Assembly (NCBI RefSeq): GCF_015689175.1
Contig: NZ_CP065047.1
Span: forward strand, 5,332,001 to 5,396,000
Source of the DNA: Mycobacterium kubicae
GTDB lineage: Bacteria > Actinomycetota > Actinomycetes > Mycobacteriales > Mycobacteriaceae
Direction: 5' to 3'
DNA: 64,000 nucleotides
Under the pieces are notes generated by a model. The model saw nothing but the letters and a program-made list of their open reading frames with translations. It was not told where the DNA came from and searched no databases. Within the stretch, counting starts at the first letter, position 1. Each line of letters opens with the position of its first letter. Below, piece after piece: positions 63,466 through 64,000 of this stretch. Both the position numbers and the translations under genes were made by a program.

Positions 63466-64000
63466 CTACAGTGCGCGGATTCCGTTATAGACGACCATCA
63501 AGCCGATCAAGATCAACACCACGGCCACCAGGGCCGCGCTGTTCTCTTCCATCCATATTTTGAGCCGGGTCAATGAATCGTCCAGGCGCTCACCGGCGCC
63601 GGCGTACGCGACGATCGGGATGCCGACGGTGGAGGCGGCAACCACAACGAAGAACGCGGCCGAGATCCAGCCGGCGGCCACACCGAGGCCGCTGGTGCCG
63701 ATGGCCAATCCGGCGACCGCGCAGACGATCAACACCTCGGGCCGCACCAAGGCCAACACCACTCCGGTCAGCCCGGCGCGAATGGGAGTGAGCCGGCTGA
63801 ATGTGTTCATCCACGCCGGCGCATGCGTCTGGCTGCGGCGGGTCAACCACCGGATGATGCCGAATGCGATCAGCGCCGCACCGAATCCCACCCGCAACCA
63901 GGACGCCCACGTCGGCGGCGTCTTGGACAGGTCGCCGAGCATGTCGGAAGCGCCGACGAAGACCGCAGTCAGCGCGGCCAGGCCCAGAAGCCAGCCGCCG
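63466..64000 (-). CDS. GAP/Sap-type membrane protein (5' end outside window)
   Basis: C-terminal 178 residues of a hydrophobic protein with about five helices visible; the frame is open to the window edge, so the start is missing. WMNTFSRLTPIRAGLTGVVLALVRPEVLIV and GIPIVAYAGAGERLDDSLTRLKIWMEENSAALVAVVLI match the GAP (GPL addressing protein/Sap) family, small mycobacterial membrane proteins needed for glycopeptidolipid or other surface-lipid export. Function by family only. Confidence 0.8.
   Translation of the reverse strand, partial: GGWLLGLAALTAVFVGASDMLGDLSKTPPTWASWLRVGFGAALIAFGIIRWLTRRSQTHAPAWMNTFSRLTPIRAGLTGVVLALVRPEVLIVCAVAGLAIGTSGLGVAAGWISAAFFVVVAASTVGIPIVAYAGAGERLDDSLTRLKIWMEENSAALVAVVLILIGLMVVYNGIRAL

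Overview
The window is chromosomal DNA of a slow-growing, high-GC Mycobacterium outside the M. tuberculosis complex. From about 16 kb to 58 kb the gene order follows, in reverse orientation, the M. tuberculosis H37Rv stretch from purQ/purS (Rv0788/Rv0787A) through purC, purB, purD, aldA, cyp123, cyp51, adhB and phoPR to the PE_PGRS11 gene (Rv0754). A PE_PGRS gene, paired P450/ferredoxin genes, WS/DGAT, LpqH-type lipoprotein and GTG or leaderless starts all fit this genus. H37Rv comparisons here are from memory of the gene order, not from an alignment.

Region by region. 1-1.27 kb: an insertion sequence whose left end lies just outside the window. 1.3-9.4 kb: an accessory detoxification-type locus with a MOSC/ferredoxin-reductase/ferredoxin fusion, an Asp-nucleophile (epoxide-hydrolase-type) alpha/beta hydrolase, two tandem paralogous TetR regulators, and an operon of quinone reductase, TMEM175-type channel, HAD dehalogenase and pyridine-nucleotide disulfide reductase. 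Four copies of one inverted repeat, TGGG-N8-CCCA, sit on its promoters; I regard this as the most interesting system in the window. 9.4-15.4 kb: DUF2867 and SRPBCC proteins with a divergent TetR, a VOC protein, YbjN, an epimerase, and an acyltransferase-WS/DGAT lipid pair. 15.4-36.3 kb: the purine genes purQS, purC, purB and purD, interleaved with an MBL hydrolase, KstD-like flavoprotein, EmrB-type exporter, intact oligopeptidase B, a TDT transporter, CYP126, DUF429, TetR/esterase, gamma-glutamyltranspeptidase and a Ser/Thr kinase with an external DUF732 domain.

36.3-50.7 kb: a MarR/aldo-keto reductase pair, then two divergent operons around one promoter region. Leftward: aldA-SDR-dehydrogenase-carboxymuconolactone decarboxylase-like protein. 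Rightward: TetR-cyp123-SDR-cyp51-ferredoxin-NTF2-like protein, then adhB, a dienoyl-CoA reductase-type flavoprotein, an NTF2-like protein and a HIT protein. The TetR probably controls both directions through two GGACA-N2-TGTCC sites. 50.7-53 kb: phoR and phoP, with paired 11-bp-phased direct repeats upstream. 53-54.7 kb: a decapeptide-repeat protein, tRNA-Thr, and a gene-poor stretch holding a 53-residue lipopeptide gene and a large imperfect hairpin. 54.7-64 kb: alpha/beta hydrolases, enoyl-CoA hydratase, a PE_PGRS-phosphoglycerate-mutase protein, a Thr/Pro-rich secreted protein, an LpqH-like lipoprotein, two tiny genes (49 and 55 codons, one made of nonapeptide repeats), a second membrane Ser/Thr kinase with a Cys-rich external domain, and the 3' part of a GAP/Sap-type membrane protein cut by the window edge.
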